The notes: a model not told the origin generated them from the letters alone. A stretch of 7,081 nucleotides of DNA from an uncultured bacterium (GCA_937923585.1 CALDSM010000163.1:1-7081); one strand, 5' to 3'. Positions 1-6,696 are shown, numbered from the stretch's first letter. Made by a program: numbers and translations.

Positions 1-1332
1 GGCGTGCGCCACCGACAGCATGGCGAAAATGAACGCCCATATGCACAGAATCATGCAGCCGAAGGCGAGCCGTGAATCAAGCAGATACAGCGCCGCACTC
101 AGCAGCAGCAGGGGTGTGCAGCGGGTCAGCGCGGATACGGCGAAGCGTTTGAACACACTGTCCGGTCCCACCCGTTCCAGCGCCGATGCGCCCGCCAGGA
201 ACGGCAGCAGCAGGATGGGCGCCAGAATGCACCAGACGCCCAGTCGGTCGGAATGCCAAAGCCCGCTGGTGAACATGTCGCGATCCAGCACGAACGACAG
301 CACCCCTGCAAGAACCACCGCGAAGAACACTCCCTGGTCGAAAGCGGAGAAGAGGGAACCAGAACGCGGTGTCTCAGGCGCACCCTTGCACCGCAGCATC
401 CATCCCGCCAGACGGTAGGGATTAAGGCTCCAACGGCGGGTCGCAAGCCGAACGGGGGCCGAATACGCCTTCTGCGACATCATGCCCGCCGCAAGCCCGG
501 CCAGCCGGAATGCGGCCACACACCCGATGACCGTGCCCAGCAGCGCGCAGACCCAGCAGCTCCACGGGAACTGCGCCGAACCGGGAAGGCCCAGCGCCCC
601 GTCAACCCACGCCACAATGCGCCCGAGCAGGACCGGGTCGAAGGGCTCCAGCGAATGGTCGCTGAAAGGGCTGAAGATGACCTCGGCCTTGTCGCCCGTC
701 TTCGCCCGGGCTTCGGCCTCGGAGAACAACTCTTCAAAGTGTCCCGCCGCCACCGCCGTCTTGCAGGCCGGAAACTGCGGGGGCAAAGCGCCCAGCGCGA
801 CAAACGCGGAGATTCCTGATGGGTCCTCGATCAGCGTCTCGGCGCCGCAGAAGCCGCCCATGGAATGGCCCATGTACGCCACGGGCAGGTTGCCCAGTGT
901 GTGCGCCCAGGCAAACCAGGCTTTCAGTTGGTCCTTGTTGGACCTCCAGTCAAAGCGCTCCTCCGAACGTCCATGGCCCCAGAAATCCAGTGTTACCGCG
1001 GTGTAGCCGTTCGCGGCGAAGGCCTTGGCGGTGTTCGCCATGATTCCCTGGTTGGACGTGACGCCGTGTCCAATCAGCATGACCGCCTTCGGCGAAGGCG
1101 GTTTCCAGACCGTGCCCAGGCAGGGCTTGCCGTCCGGTCCTGTAATGGAAACGGTTTCACAGGTTACGCCGTTTGGAATGGATAGCCGCATGAGCGCCAG
1201 CGCAAGCGCCAGCAGGCAAATTCCACCCACCGCTGAACCCCATGCGCTTCCGCTTTGGGGCTTGTTCACAACCGCAACCTCTTCAGTGACTTCGTCTTTG
1301 AAATCCGCGAATGTCGTGTCCATACCGAACAT
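1..1332 (-). CDS. Membrane-anchored alpha/beta hydrolase (C-terminus cut by left edge)
   Basis: The reading frame is open for 444 codons and leaves the window at base 1. I start it at ATG 1332 because GAGGG (minus strand, 1339-1343) lies 6 nt upstream; a second in-frame ATG is at 1323. Residues about 31-50 form one membrane helix. An alpha/beta-hydrolase fold follows: an oxyanion-type GHG at 88-90, DFWGHGRS at 116-123 and the nucleophile elbow GHSMGG at 155-160 (Ser157). The probable catalytic His226 sits in SDHSLEP. The acid may be Glu200, in a GxxE position after a strand, but this is inferred. The C-terminal part has further hydrophobic segments near 257-281, 332-350, 364-382, 404-419 and 422-443, so the enzyme is fused to a multi-helix membrane region. 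It is most likely a serine esterase or lipase-like hydrolase; the substrate is unknown. It is divergent from the diheme gene, with no evident functional link to it. Confidence 0.88.
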   Translation of the reverse strand, partial: MFGMDTTFADFKDEVTEEVAVVNKPQSGSAWGSAVGGICLLALALALMRLSIPNGVTCETVSITGPDGKPCLGTVWKPPSPKAVMLIGHGVTSNQGIMANTAKAFAANGYTAVTLDFWGHGRSEERFDWRSNKDQLKAWFAWAHTLGNLPVAYMGHSMGGFCGAETLIEDPSGISAFVALGALPPQFPACKTAVAAGHFEELFSEAEARAKTGDKAEVIFSPFSDHSLEPFDPVLLGRIVAWVDGALGLPGSAQFPWSCWVCALLGTVIGCVAAFRLAGLAAGMMSQKAYSAPVRLATRRWSLNPYRLAGWMLRCKGAPETPRSGSLFSAFDQGVFFAVVLAGVLSFVLDRDMFTSGLWHSDRLGVWCILAPILLLPFLAGASALERVGPDSVFKRFAVSALTRCTPLLLLSAALYLLDSRLAFGCMILCIWAFIFAMLSVAHA

Positions 1333-1338
1333 GATAAT

Positions 1339-1343
1339 CCCTC
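1339..1343 (-). promoter_or_regulatory. Ribosome binding site of the hydrolase gene
   Basis: The minus strand reads GAGGG here, 6 nt before ATG 1332. This favours that start over the in-frame ATG at 1323, which would have a spacing of 15 nt. Confidence 0.6.
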
Positions 1344-1358
1344 GCGGAAGTCCCTTCA

Positions 1359-1384
1359 AAGTGCCCCGCGCAAGTGCCCCGCGC
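1359..1384. repeat. Perfect 13-bp tandem duplication in the divergent promoter region
   Basis: The unit AAGTGCCCCGCGC occurs twice without a gap, at 1359-1371 and 1372-1384. The region 1333-1448 separates two divergent genes. Overlapping the repeat, AAAGTGC (1358-1364) is the inverted complement of GCACTTT (1390-1396). The spacing and location would suit binding of a regulator, but a simple slippage duplication is equally possible. Confidence 0.75.
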
Positions 1385-1388
1385 GTGT

Positions 1389-1417
1389 CGCACTTTCGAG
1401 GCGGCTTGCCCTATAAT
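1389..1417 (+). promoter_or_regulatory. Likely sigma-70 type promoter of the diheme gene
   Basis: TATAAT at 1412-1417 is a perfect -10 hexamer in GC-rich surroundings, 31 nt upstream of the chosen start at 1449. Transcription would begin near 1424 and give a leader of about 25 nt. No good -35 hexamer is visible at the usual spacing (1389-1394 reads CGCACT), which hints at weak or activator-dependent initiation. The downstream arm of the 7-bp inverted repeat (1390-1396) covers the -35 position. The -10 box overlaps the alternative ATG at 1416, which argues against that codon being a start. Confidence 0.45.
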
Positions 1418-1448
1418 GGCGAAAATCAACAGCACCGAGGTGTTTCCC

Positions 1449-4286
1449 ATGGCGCGCACGTTTTCCGGTCTCTTGGTCCTTGCAACGGTGTTTGGTTTCG
1501 CCGCAACCGCCGTCCGGGCGGATTTTCGCGCCGACGTGGAGGCCGACTGGCACACGCAGTTGGTCAACCGCGAGGCCGGGCCCGAAACGCCCGCCACCAC
1601 TCTCACCGATGCCATGGGCGGCTGTGACGGCGTCAAGGACGGCAAGTGGGGCTTCCACACGCAGTTGGAGAACAATCCGTGGTGGCAGGCCGACTTGGGG
1701 TCGGCGGTGCCGGTGGATCACGTCACGCTGTGGAACCGATGCGACGCGGCGGACCGCAACGACAAGATCGTCGTGCAGTTCTCGCAGGACGGCCGGGAAT
1801 GGAAGGATGTTTACGCTCACAACGGCCCGACCTTCTTTGGGTTCACCGACGGCAAGCCGCTGGTGGTACCCGAGGGCGGTGAGACGGCGCGTTTTGTGCG
1901 GGTGACCCTGCGGGACAAAGCCTATCTTCATCTGGACGAGGTGGAGGTGTTCGGCGCGGCGGACCCGGCGAAGAACCTCGCGCTGGGCGCGACCGCGCTG
2001 CAAAGCAGCATCTCCGCATGGTCAAAGGACCACCGGCCCGACCCGCCCAGGGACTGGGCTTGGAGCGGCCGCGCGCAGAAACTGATCGAGCAGTGCCGCG
2101 CGCTGATCCTGGAACGGGCGCAGCAGGGCGTGGATGTCGCCACCCAGACCGCCGCCACGGACGACTATGAGAAGAAAGTTGCCGGGTTGGACCCGGCACA
2201 AATGGATGAGAACACGCTCAATGAAGGGCGCTGGATACGGCGCGAACTGCTGCTCAAAGACCCGCTGATCAACTTTGACGCCATGCTCTTTGCCAAACGG
2301 GTACCGGGCTCGTACAGCCACATGTCCGACCAGCATTACGGCTGGTGGTCCCGTCCCGGCGGCGGACTCTACCTGATGACCGGATTCAAGACGGGCGAGC
2401 CGAAACTGCGGTGCATTTCGGACACGTTCACCGCGCCGGGCAGTTTCATGCGCCCGTCCCTGTCGTTTGACGGCACGAAGGTGCTCTTTGCGCACTGCGT
2501 CCACCATCCCGGACTGGCGGAGCAGCCGGACAAACTCACCAAGGGTAACGTGCCGGAGAATGCCTTTTACCACGTTTTCGAGATGAATCTCGACGGCACG
2601 GGGCTGCGCCAGCTTACCCGCGGCAAGTATGACGATTTTGACGCGCGCTACCTGCCCGACGGGCGCATCGTGTTCCTGTCCACGCGGCGCGGTCAGTCGC
2701 TCCAGGTGGACGCGGACACGGCGGCGGAGACGATGAAGCAGCCCGCGCTGCCCGACTGCTATGTGCGCTGCGGCGGCGGGCCCGAGCGGCCGGTGGCGGT
2801 GTACACGCTGCACACGATGAACGCCGACGGGTCGGGCATTAACGCCATCTCTCCGTTTGAGATGTTCGAGTGGACGCCCAGCGTCGCCGCCGACGGCTCC
2901 ATTCTCTATTCGCGCTGGGACTACATTGACCGGTGGAACATGCCGTACATGAGCCTGTGGTCCATCCACCCGGACGGCACGAACTCGCGGCTGGTCTACA
3001 AGAACTACACGCTGGCCCCGCACTGCACCTTCGAGCCGCAGTGCATTCCCAACTCCAGCAAGATTGTCTTCACCGGATCGGCGCACCACGCGCAGACGAT
3101 GGGCAGCCTGGTGCTGCTCGACACGGCCGCCGGACTGGAGGGCACGGACCCGATCAGGCGCATCACGCCGGAGGTCGTCTTCCCCGAGATTGAAGGGTGG
3201 CCGCGCACCTTCTACACCAGTCCATGGCCGCTTTCGGAGCGGATCTACCTGACGGCGTGGGGCGTGGTTCCCGAGCCCAGGGAGGGAAAGATCCGGCCGA
3301 TGAACGACATGGGCATTTACCTGTACGACGCCCAGACCGGACAGCTTGAACTGCTCCACCGCGATCCGGACCTCGCCTGTGAATGGCCGCTTCCCGTTGC
3401 CGGGCGTCCTGTTCCGCCCGCACTGGCCGATTCCGTGCGCGCCGACGCGCCGAAGGAGGGCCGCTATCTCGTTGCCGACGTGTACCGGGGCCTGACGACG
3501 GCCCGGCAGGGTGACGTGAAGGCGCTGCGTATCATCGCCGTTCCCGCCAAGACCCAGCCCACGATGAACACGCCGCGGATGGGCCTGACCAATGACGACC
3601 CGGGCAAGTGCGTGCTGGGCACCGTGCCCGTTGAACCCGACGGGTCCGCCCATTTCCGCGTGCCCTCGGGCGTGACGATGTTCTTCCAGGCGCTCGACAG
3701 CCGCGGCGCGGCCATTCAGACCATGCGCGGCGCCATACACGTGCAGCCCGGTCAGACGCTGAGCTGCATCGGCTGCCATGAGCACCGGCAACTGGCGCCG
3801 CCCGCCAAATCACTGGCCCAGGCAGCCCGCCGCGAGCCCTCGAAAATCACGCCCGGCCCGAGCGGCACCTGGCCCTTCCGTTTCGACCGGCTGGTGCAGC
3901 CCATGCTCGACGTAAAGTGCGTCCGCTGCCACAGCCCGGAGAGTGAGTACCGGCGGGGAATCGAGTTCGACCTGACGCCCACGCATGCCTGGGAAACGCT
4001 GTGCAACTACGGCAAGCCCAGCCTGGCGGAGAATGTACGCGGCGCCTATGCGCTCGGCCGGTCCGTCGAGGGCACCGGTGCGGCCATCACCAGTCCGCTG
4101 CTCGCCCTGCTCACCGCGCCCGAAAAGCACTACAAGGTGGAGCTTTCCCCCGAGGAAATCGAGCGGCTGACCATCTGGCTCGACACCTACGGCCAGCGGC
4201 TCGGCGCCTTCAGCGACGACCAGGAGCGTAACCTTGAAGAGTTAAAGGCCCGCAGCGCAGACATGCTCGCCGCACGACAGCCGTAG
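1449..4286 (+). CDS. Secreted HzsA-like diheme protein with discoidin domain and beta-propeller
   Basis: The product is 945 residues. I chose ATG 1449 because GAGG (1437-1440) lies 8 nt upstream and it begins a clear signal peptide (residues 1-24, cleavage after VRA). In-frame ATGs at 1374 and 1416 would bury that signal. Residues about 35-170 look like an F5/8 type C (discoidin) domain: WWQADLG at 78-84, then FVRVTL and LDEVEVFG. Residues about 275-640 carry propeller blades of TolB/PD40 type (PSLSFDGTKVLFA, YLPDGRIVFLSTRR, ADGSILYSRWDYID) with the GGGLYLM pattern of the hydrazine synthase alpha middle domain. After PVEPDGSAHFRVPSG come two heme c sites: CIGCH at 773-777 and CVRCH at 824-828, the latter within a planctomycete-type cytochrome segment. 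The protein is thus probably a periplasmic or surface redox protein. Hydrazine synthesis should not be assumed: no HzsB or HzsC homologue is next to it, and the substrate is unknown. Confidence 0.9.
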   Translation: MARTFSGLLVLATVFGFAATAVRADFRADVEADWHTQLVNREAGPETPATTLTDAMGGCDGVKDGKWGFHTQLENNPWWQADLGSAVPVDHVTLWNRCDAADRNDKIVVQFSQDGREWKDVYAHNGPTFFGFTDGKPLVVPEGGETARFVRVTLRDKAYLHLDEVEVFGAADPAKNLALGATALQSSISAWSKDHRPDPPRDWAWSGRAQKLIEQCRALILERAQQGVDVATQTAATDDYEKKVAGLDPAQMDENTLNEGRWIRRELLLKDPLINFDAMLFAKRVPGSYSHMSDQHYGWWSRPGGGLYLMTGFKTGEPKLRCISDTFTAPGSFMRPSLSFDGTKVLFAHCVHHPGLAEQPDKLTKGNVPENAFYHVFEMNLDGTGLRQLTRGKYDDFDARYLPDGRIVFLSTRRGQSLQVDADTAAETMKQPALPDCYVRCGGGPERPVAVYTLHTMNADGSGINAISPFEMFEWTPSVAADGSILYSRWDYIDRWNMPYMSLWSIHPDGTNSRLVYKNYTLAPHCTFEPQCIPNSSKIVFTGSAHHAQTMGSLVLLDTAAGLEGTDPIRRITPEVVFPEIEGWPRTFYTSPWPLSERIYLTAWGVVPEPREGKIRPMNDMGIYLYDAQTGQLELLHRDPDLACEWPLPVAGRPVPPALADSVRADAPKEGRYLVADVYRGLTTARQGDVKALRIIAVPAKTQPTMNTPRMGLTNDDPGKCVLGTVPVEPDGSAHFRVPSGVTMFFQALDSRGAAIQTMRGAIHVQPGQTLSCIGCHEHRQLAPPAKSLAQAARREPSKITPGPSGTWPFRFDRLVQPMLDVKCVRCHSPESEYRRGIEFDLTPTHAWETLCNYGKPSLAENVRGAYALGRSVEGTGAAITSPLLALLTAPEKHYKVELSPEEIERLTIWLDTYGQRLGAFSDDQERNLEELKARSADMLAARQP
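3765..3932 (+). other. Two c-type heme attachment motifs
   Basis: These bases cover CxxCH motifs at residues 773-777 (3765-3779) and 824-828 (3918-3932) of the diheme protein. They are the only two CxxCH motifs in the protein. Each should bind one heme covalently after export, via the cytochrome c maturation system. The two sites lie 51 residues apart, at the junction between the end of the propeller part and the C-terminal cytochrome segment. Confidence 0.88.
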
Positions 4287-4378
4287 CACGGAACGCACCG
4301 CCCCACGCCTCGCGACAGCGTCGGAATACGGTAGGTTCCGTTCAGCTTTGATGAACTCTGCCCGTCCGCGCTGAAGCA

Positions 4379-4395
4379 CCAACCAAGAAGGTTGG
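4379..4395 (+). repeat. Small perfect hairpin downstream of the diheme gene
   Basis: CCAACC (4379-4384) and GGTTGG (4390-4395) form a 6-bp stem with a 5-nt AAGAA loop. It lies 93 nt after the stop codon. It could protect the 3' end or help termination, but no T-tract follows, so I do not call it a terminator. Confidence 0.4.
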
Positions 4396-4433
4396 CCATA
4401 CGCACACGATGCGCGCTCGCCTTCCTCGGCGCG

Positions 4434-4454
4434 CGCCATGGTACGCCAATGGCG
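4434..4454. promoter_or_regulatory. Candidate operator: CGCCAT/ATGGCG inverted repeat
   Basis: Perfect 6-bp arms CGCCAT (4434-4439) and ATGGCG (4449-4454) are separated by 9 bp. The centres of the arms are 15 bp apart, and the right arm falls on the -35 position of the predicted jet promoter (-10 at 4474-4479). A dimeric regulator could bind here. No regulator gene is in the window, and short palindromes arise by chance in GC-rich DNA. Confidence 0.3.
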
Positions 4455-4470
4455 AAACAGCAAACTTCCC

Positions 4471-4479
4471 TGTTATGAT
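4471..4479 (+). promoter_or_regulatory. Extended -10 promoter of the jet operon
   Basis: TG at 4471-4472, one spacer base, then TATGAT at 4474-4479 matches the extended -10 pattern (TGnTATAAT) with one mismatch. It is in an AT-richer patch of otherwise GC-rich sequence. The -35 position (4450-4455, TGGCGA) matches the consensus at three of six bases, and extended -10 promoters tolerate this. Transcription would begin near 4486, about 75 nt before jetA. Confidence 0.45.
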
Positions 4480-4488
4480 TAGAACCGT

Positions 4489-4514
4489 GCCGCGATCCCG
4501 TGATACGGCGCGGC
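4489..4514 (+). promoter_or_regulatory. 5' leader stem-loop of the jet transcript
   Basis: GCCGCG (4489-4494) pairs with CGCGGC (4509-4514), and inside it CCGT (4498-4501) pairs with ACGG (4505-4508) around a 3-nt loop. The result is a 10-bp stem with a one-sided 3-nt bulge (4495-4497). It sits almost at the predicted transcript start, where it might protect the RNA from 5' decay or tune expression. The jetA ribosome binding site at 4544-4550 is outside the stem, so direct occlusion is not indicated. Confidence 0.4.
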
Positions 4515-4543
4515 GGCTGTCTCGGATGACTTCCAGGCGGAGC

Positions 4544-4550
4544 GGAGGAG
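4544..4550 (+). promoter_or_regulatory. Strong ribosome binding site of jetA
   Basis: GGAGGAG lies 10 nt before ATG 4561. An out-of-frame ATG at 4553, only 2 nt from this site, opens a three-codon frame that ends in TGA overlapping the jetA start. Confidence 0.65.
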
Positions 4551-4560
4551 AAATGCCCGC

Positions 4561-6024
4561 ATGAACGCGGCCAAAGCCATAGGAAGCTATCAGCGGCTGC
4601 GCCAGCAGCCGTTATGGCGACTGTTGGCGGCGGACAATGGTCCGGCCATGCTGGCGCTGCTGCAGGCCGAACTGTCCGGCGATAAGCGGAGCCTGCCCGC
4701 CTCGGTGCTGTTCGAGCGGGTAGGCAAGAACCTGGACATCTTGCGCGGCAATGGGGAACAACTGCCGCAGACGCCGCAGGCGTATGTGGCGAACTGGCTG
4801 GCCGCAGGCTGGCTGTACCGGAGGTTTCCCGCTGGGGCGTCGGAGGAGGAATACGAATTGACGGCGGCTGCGGCGTCCGCCATTCGCTTCGTGGACGGCC
4901 TGATCGAGCACCGCACGACCGCCACAGAAAGCCGCCTGTCCCTGGTCATCCAGCAGTTGGCCCGTCTTGTGGAGGAGACGGACACCAACCCGAAAACCCG
5001 CGTGGCCGCGCTCTTGGCCGAACGGGAGCGCATCGACCGGGAGATTGGGGCAATTCGCGGGGGAACGCTGCGTACGCTTTCGGGAGAGCGCGCGCTGGAA
5101 CGGATCCGCGAGACCATCGGCTTGGCCGGGGAACTGGCCGCCGATTTTCGGAGCGTGCGTGACGAGTTCGAACAGCTCAACCGGGAGCTTCGCGAGCGCA
5201 TCATGGACAACGACGGCAGCCGCGGCGAGGTGCTTGAGGCGCTGTTCGCCGGTGTGGATGTCATCGCGGAGAGCGAGGCGGGCCGCACCTTTTACGCCTT
5301 TTGGCGGCTCTTGACCGATCCGGAACAGAGCGCCTCCTTGGAAGACGCGCTTGACCAGGTGCTCACCCGCGACTTTGCGGCGCAACTACCCCCGCAGGAC
5401 CGCCGTTTTCTGCTGCGGATGGTGCAGACACTGCTGGCGGAAGGGGGCACGGTGCATGAGGTGCTCCAGCATTTCGCCCGAAGCCTCAAGCAGTTTGTCC
5501 AAAGCCGGGAATACCTCGAACAGCGCCGCATGAACCAGGTTATCAAGGAGGCGCAGCGTGCCGCGCTTGGCGTAAAGGAGCGCATCCGCGCGACCGATGC
5601 GCTCCACCACGACCTGCAGCTGACCAGCAGCCGGGTCCGCTCCATCGCCCAGTGGACCCTCTATGATCCCGCCCTGAACACCATCGAAAAGGGCGTGCAT
5701 CCGGGTGACGTGCCGGGGATTGGCCTGGATGCGGTCGGTGAACTGGTGGCCCAGTCGGAGATAGATTTCCGCACTCTGAAACAAAACGTCCGCAACGCAC
5801 TGGAACAGCAGACGCCCCTCACCATTGGCGGTATCATGGAGTACTACCCGGCGGATCAGGGGCTGGGCAGTGTGGTCGGCTACCTGGCACTCGGCAGTCG
5901 CCACGGGGTGGTGGTGGCGGAGCAGCGCGAGTTGGTCGCCTGGGACAGCGAGGACGGCTGCCGCCGCAGTGCAACCATTCCCACTGTCTATTTCCAGAGA
6001 GAGAACCTGCATGAGTTTGCCTGA
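4561..6024 (+). CDS. jetA: Wadjet defence protein JetA (DUF3375, MukF-like kleisin)
   Basis: JetA is the kleisin of the Wadjet complex. It bridges the heads of the JetC SMC dimer and recruits JetB, forming a condensin-like machine that extrudes loops on plasmid DNA for cleavage by JetD. The 487-residue length suits DUF3375 proteins. The N-terminal part (about 1-115) looks like the winged-helix region. Residues about 120-215 are rich in charged heptad-like helix (LLAERERIDREIGAI, FEQLNRELRERI) and probably form coiled coil. The C-terminal part has the family-typical segments near 365-400 (TLYDPALNTIEKG) and 423-480 (GGIMEYYPADQGLGS, ending PTVYFQRENLHEF). It is the first gene of the operon. 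The stop overlaps the jetB start by 14 nt, implying translational coupling. I see no damage in this gene. Assignment is from family recognition, strengthened by the jetB and jetC neighbours. Confidence 0.94.
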   Translation: MNAAKAIGSYQRLRQQPLWRLLAADNGPAMLALLQAELSGDKRSLPASVLFERVGKNLDILRGNGEQLPQTPQAYVANWLAAGWLYRRFPAGASEEEYELTAAAASAIRFVDGLIEHRTTATESRLSLVIQQLARLVEETDTNPKTRVAALLAERERIDREIGAIRGGTLRTLSGERALERIRETIGLAGELAADFRSVRDEFEQLNRELRERIMDNDGSRGEVLEALFAGVDVIAESEAGRTFYAFWRLLTDPEQSASLEDALDQVLTRDFAAQLPPQDRRFLLRMVQTLLAEGGTVHEVLQHFARSLKQFVQSREYLEQRRMNQVIKEAQRAALGVKERIRATDALHHDLQLTSSRVRSIAQWTLYDPALNTIEKGVHPGDVPGIGLDAVGELVAQSEIDFRTLKQNVRNALEQQTPLTIGGIMEYYPADQGLGSVVGYLALGSRHGVVVAEQRELVAWDSEDGCRRSATIPTVYFQRENLHEFA

Positions 6025-6696
6025 ACAACAGCAAGAAGAGACTCCCGCCCCTCCCGTGGGTGAAAGCCCCGGCCTTTTTGCAGGGACACCGGCACCCTGC
6101 CATTGGAAACGCGCCGCACGCTGGTCCAGTTGCTCTCGGGCCCCTATCTGGACGGCCGGCATCATCCAAAACTCTGGCCGGTCCTCGTGCGTGATGAGGC
6201 TGTTCTTCGGGCGCGTCTTTCCGAGCTGTTTCTGGACCTGGTGCTGGATGCGGAGCAGCAGGTGGCCTTCACGCGCCAGGCAGACGTCGGCGAACTGGAC
6301 GCCCCGGTGCTGCTGCGGAGGTCGCCGCTGACCTTTCTGGATTCGGTGTTGCTGCTTTTCCTGCGGCACCGCCTGACCCAGGCGGATGCCCACAACGAGC
6401 GCGCCGTGGTCGAGGGTGGCGATGCGCTGGAGCACCTGACCCTGTACGAGCGGGCCGCCGGCACGGACCACGCCGGTTTCGGCAAGAAGGTGCAGGCGTC
6501 CATCGAAAAGATGAAGAAGAACAACATTCTGCAAAAGATACGGGGCAGTGAAAACCGTTATGAGGTTTCCCCAACCCTGAAACTGCTCTTCTCGGCCGAA
6601 GAGGTCCAGGCACTGACCGGTCAATACCAGGCATTGGTCGAAGGGACGGCGCCACATGTTGCAGCCGAACCCAGCCTGGAGGAGGAAGACGAATGA
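6011..6696 (+). CDS. jetB: Wadjet defence protein JetB (DUF4194, MukE-like), frameshifted as sequenced
   Basis: JetB is the MukE-like winged-helix subunit that binds the JetA kleisin. Translation should begin at ATG 6011, inside the end of jetA, after a purine-rich GAGAGAGAA. That frame gives MSLPEQQQ...SPGLFAG, then turns into nonsense with a stop at 6329-6331 (106 residues). The DUF4194 body (LETRRTLVQLLSGPYLDG onward) is in the -1 frame and ends at 6696. That frame has a TGA at 6061-6063 and no ATG, GTG or TTG before TTG 6103, while the conserved DTGTLP lies upstream of 6103 (6085-6102). Adding one G to GGG 6083-6085 reads LFAGDTGTLPLETRR and yields 228 residues. The C-terminal winged helix is at about 156-210 (GFGKKVQASIEKMKKNNIL, with ENRYEVSP as wing). 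This is either a disabling mutation or a base error. A start at TTG 6103 would lose conserved residues and has no ribosome binding site. Confidence 0.88.
6083..6085 (+). other. Probable one-base deletion in jetB (GGG, expected GGGG)
   Basis: The two jetB frames join here: codons up to GCA 6080-6082 belong to the N-terminal frame and GAC 6085-6087 begins the body frame. One extra G gives Gly-Asp and restores the junction FAGDTGTLP. One extra T in TTTTT at 6075-6079 would also restore the frame, but would give FCRDTG. That is less like the family, which as I recall favours an LF-x-GDTG pattern. Confidence 0.72.

Larger units (their letters stand above)
4287..4560. other. Non-coding gap between the diheme gene and the Wadjet operon
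   Basis: This stretch of 274 bases has no credible gene. After the TAG stop (4284-4286) there is a long-range inverted repeat ACGGAAC (4288-4294) / GTTCCGT (4335-4341). A short hairpin CCAACC-loop-GGTTGG follows (4379-4395), then an imperfect GC-rich hairpin (4413-4436). None is followed by a T-run, so an intrinsic terminator for the diheme gene is not demonstrated. The right part (from about 4434) holds the promoter and leader elements of the jet operon. Confidence 0.7.

Noticed and set aside
1397..1425. Minus-strand promoter for the hydrolase around TATAGG (complement of 1411-1416)
   Set aside because: Only four of six -10 bases match and no -35 is visible at normal spacing. The same bases are better explained as the plus-strand TATAAT.
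1374..1448. Earlier in-frame starts at 1374 and 1416 for the diheme protein
   Set aside because: They would put 25 or 11 extra residues before a standard signal peptide. The 1416 ATG overlaps the TATAAT box, and neither has a well-spaced ribosome binding site, unlike 1449.
20..1627. Several plus-strand frames (20-418, 253-819, 482-1006, 1025-1627)
   Set aside because: They overlap the minus-strand hydrolase, whose continuous frame carries the catalytic motifs and membrane helices. The plus-strand products are low-complexity Arg/Ser/Pro sequences.
2022..3791. 589-codon open frame on the minus strand
   Set aside because: It is antisense to the diheme gene, whose signal peptide, domains and heme motifs are unmistakable. 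Its translation is Arg/His/Val-rich with no recognisable motif, as expected of a GC-rich shadow frame.
4379..4436. Intrinsic terminator after the diheme gene
   Set aside because: Hairpins exist at 4379-4395 and 4413-4436, but neither is followed by a run of T, so I listed only structure.
6074..6079. Programmed -1 frameshifting on CTTTTT within jetB
   Set aside because: Only the TTT codon could re-pair after slipping; the CTT codon would move to CCT. No stimulatory structure is evident, and the product would read LFCRDTG instead of the family-like LFAGDTG. A one-base deletion or sequencing error is simpler.
5386..6657. 423-codon open frame on the minus strand
   Set aside because: It is antisense to jetA and jetB, which are recognised families; the translation shows no domain.
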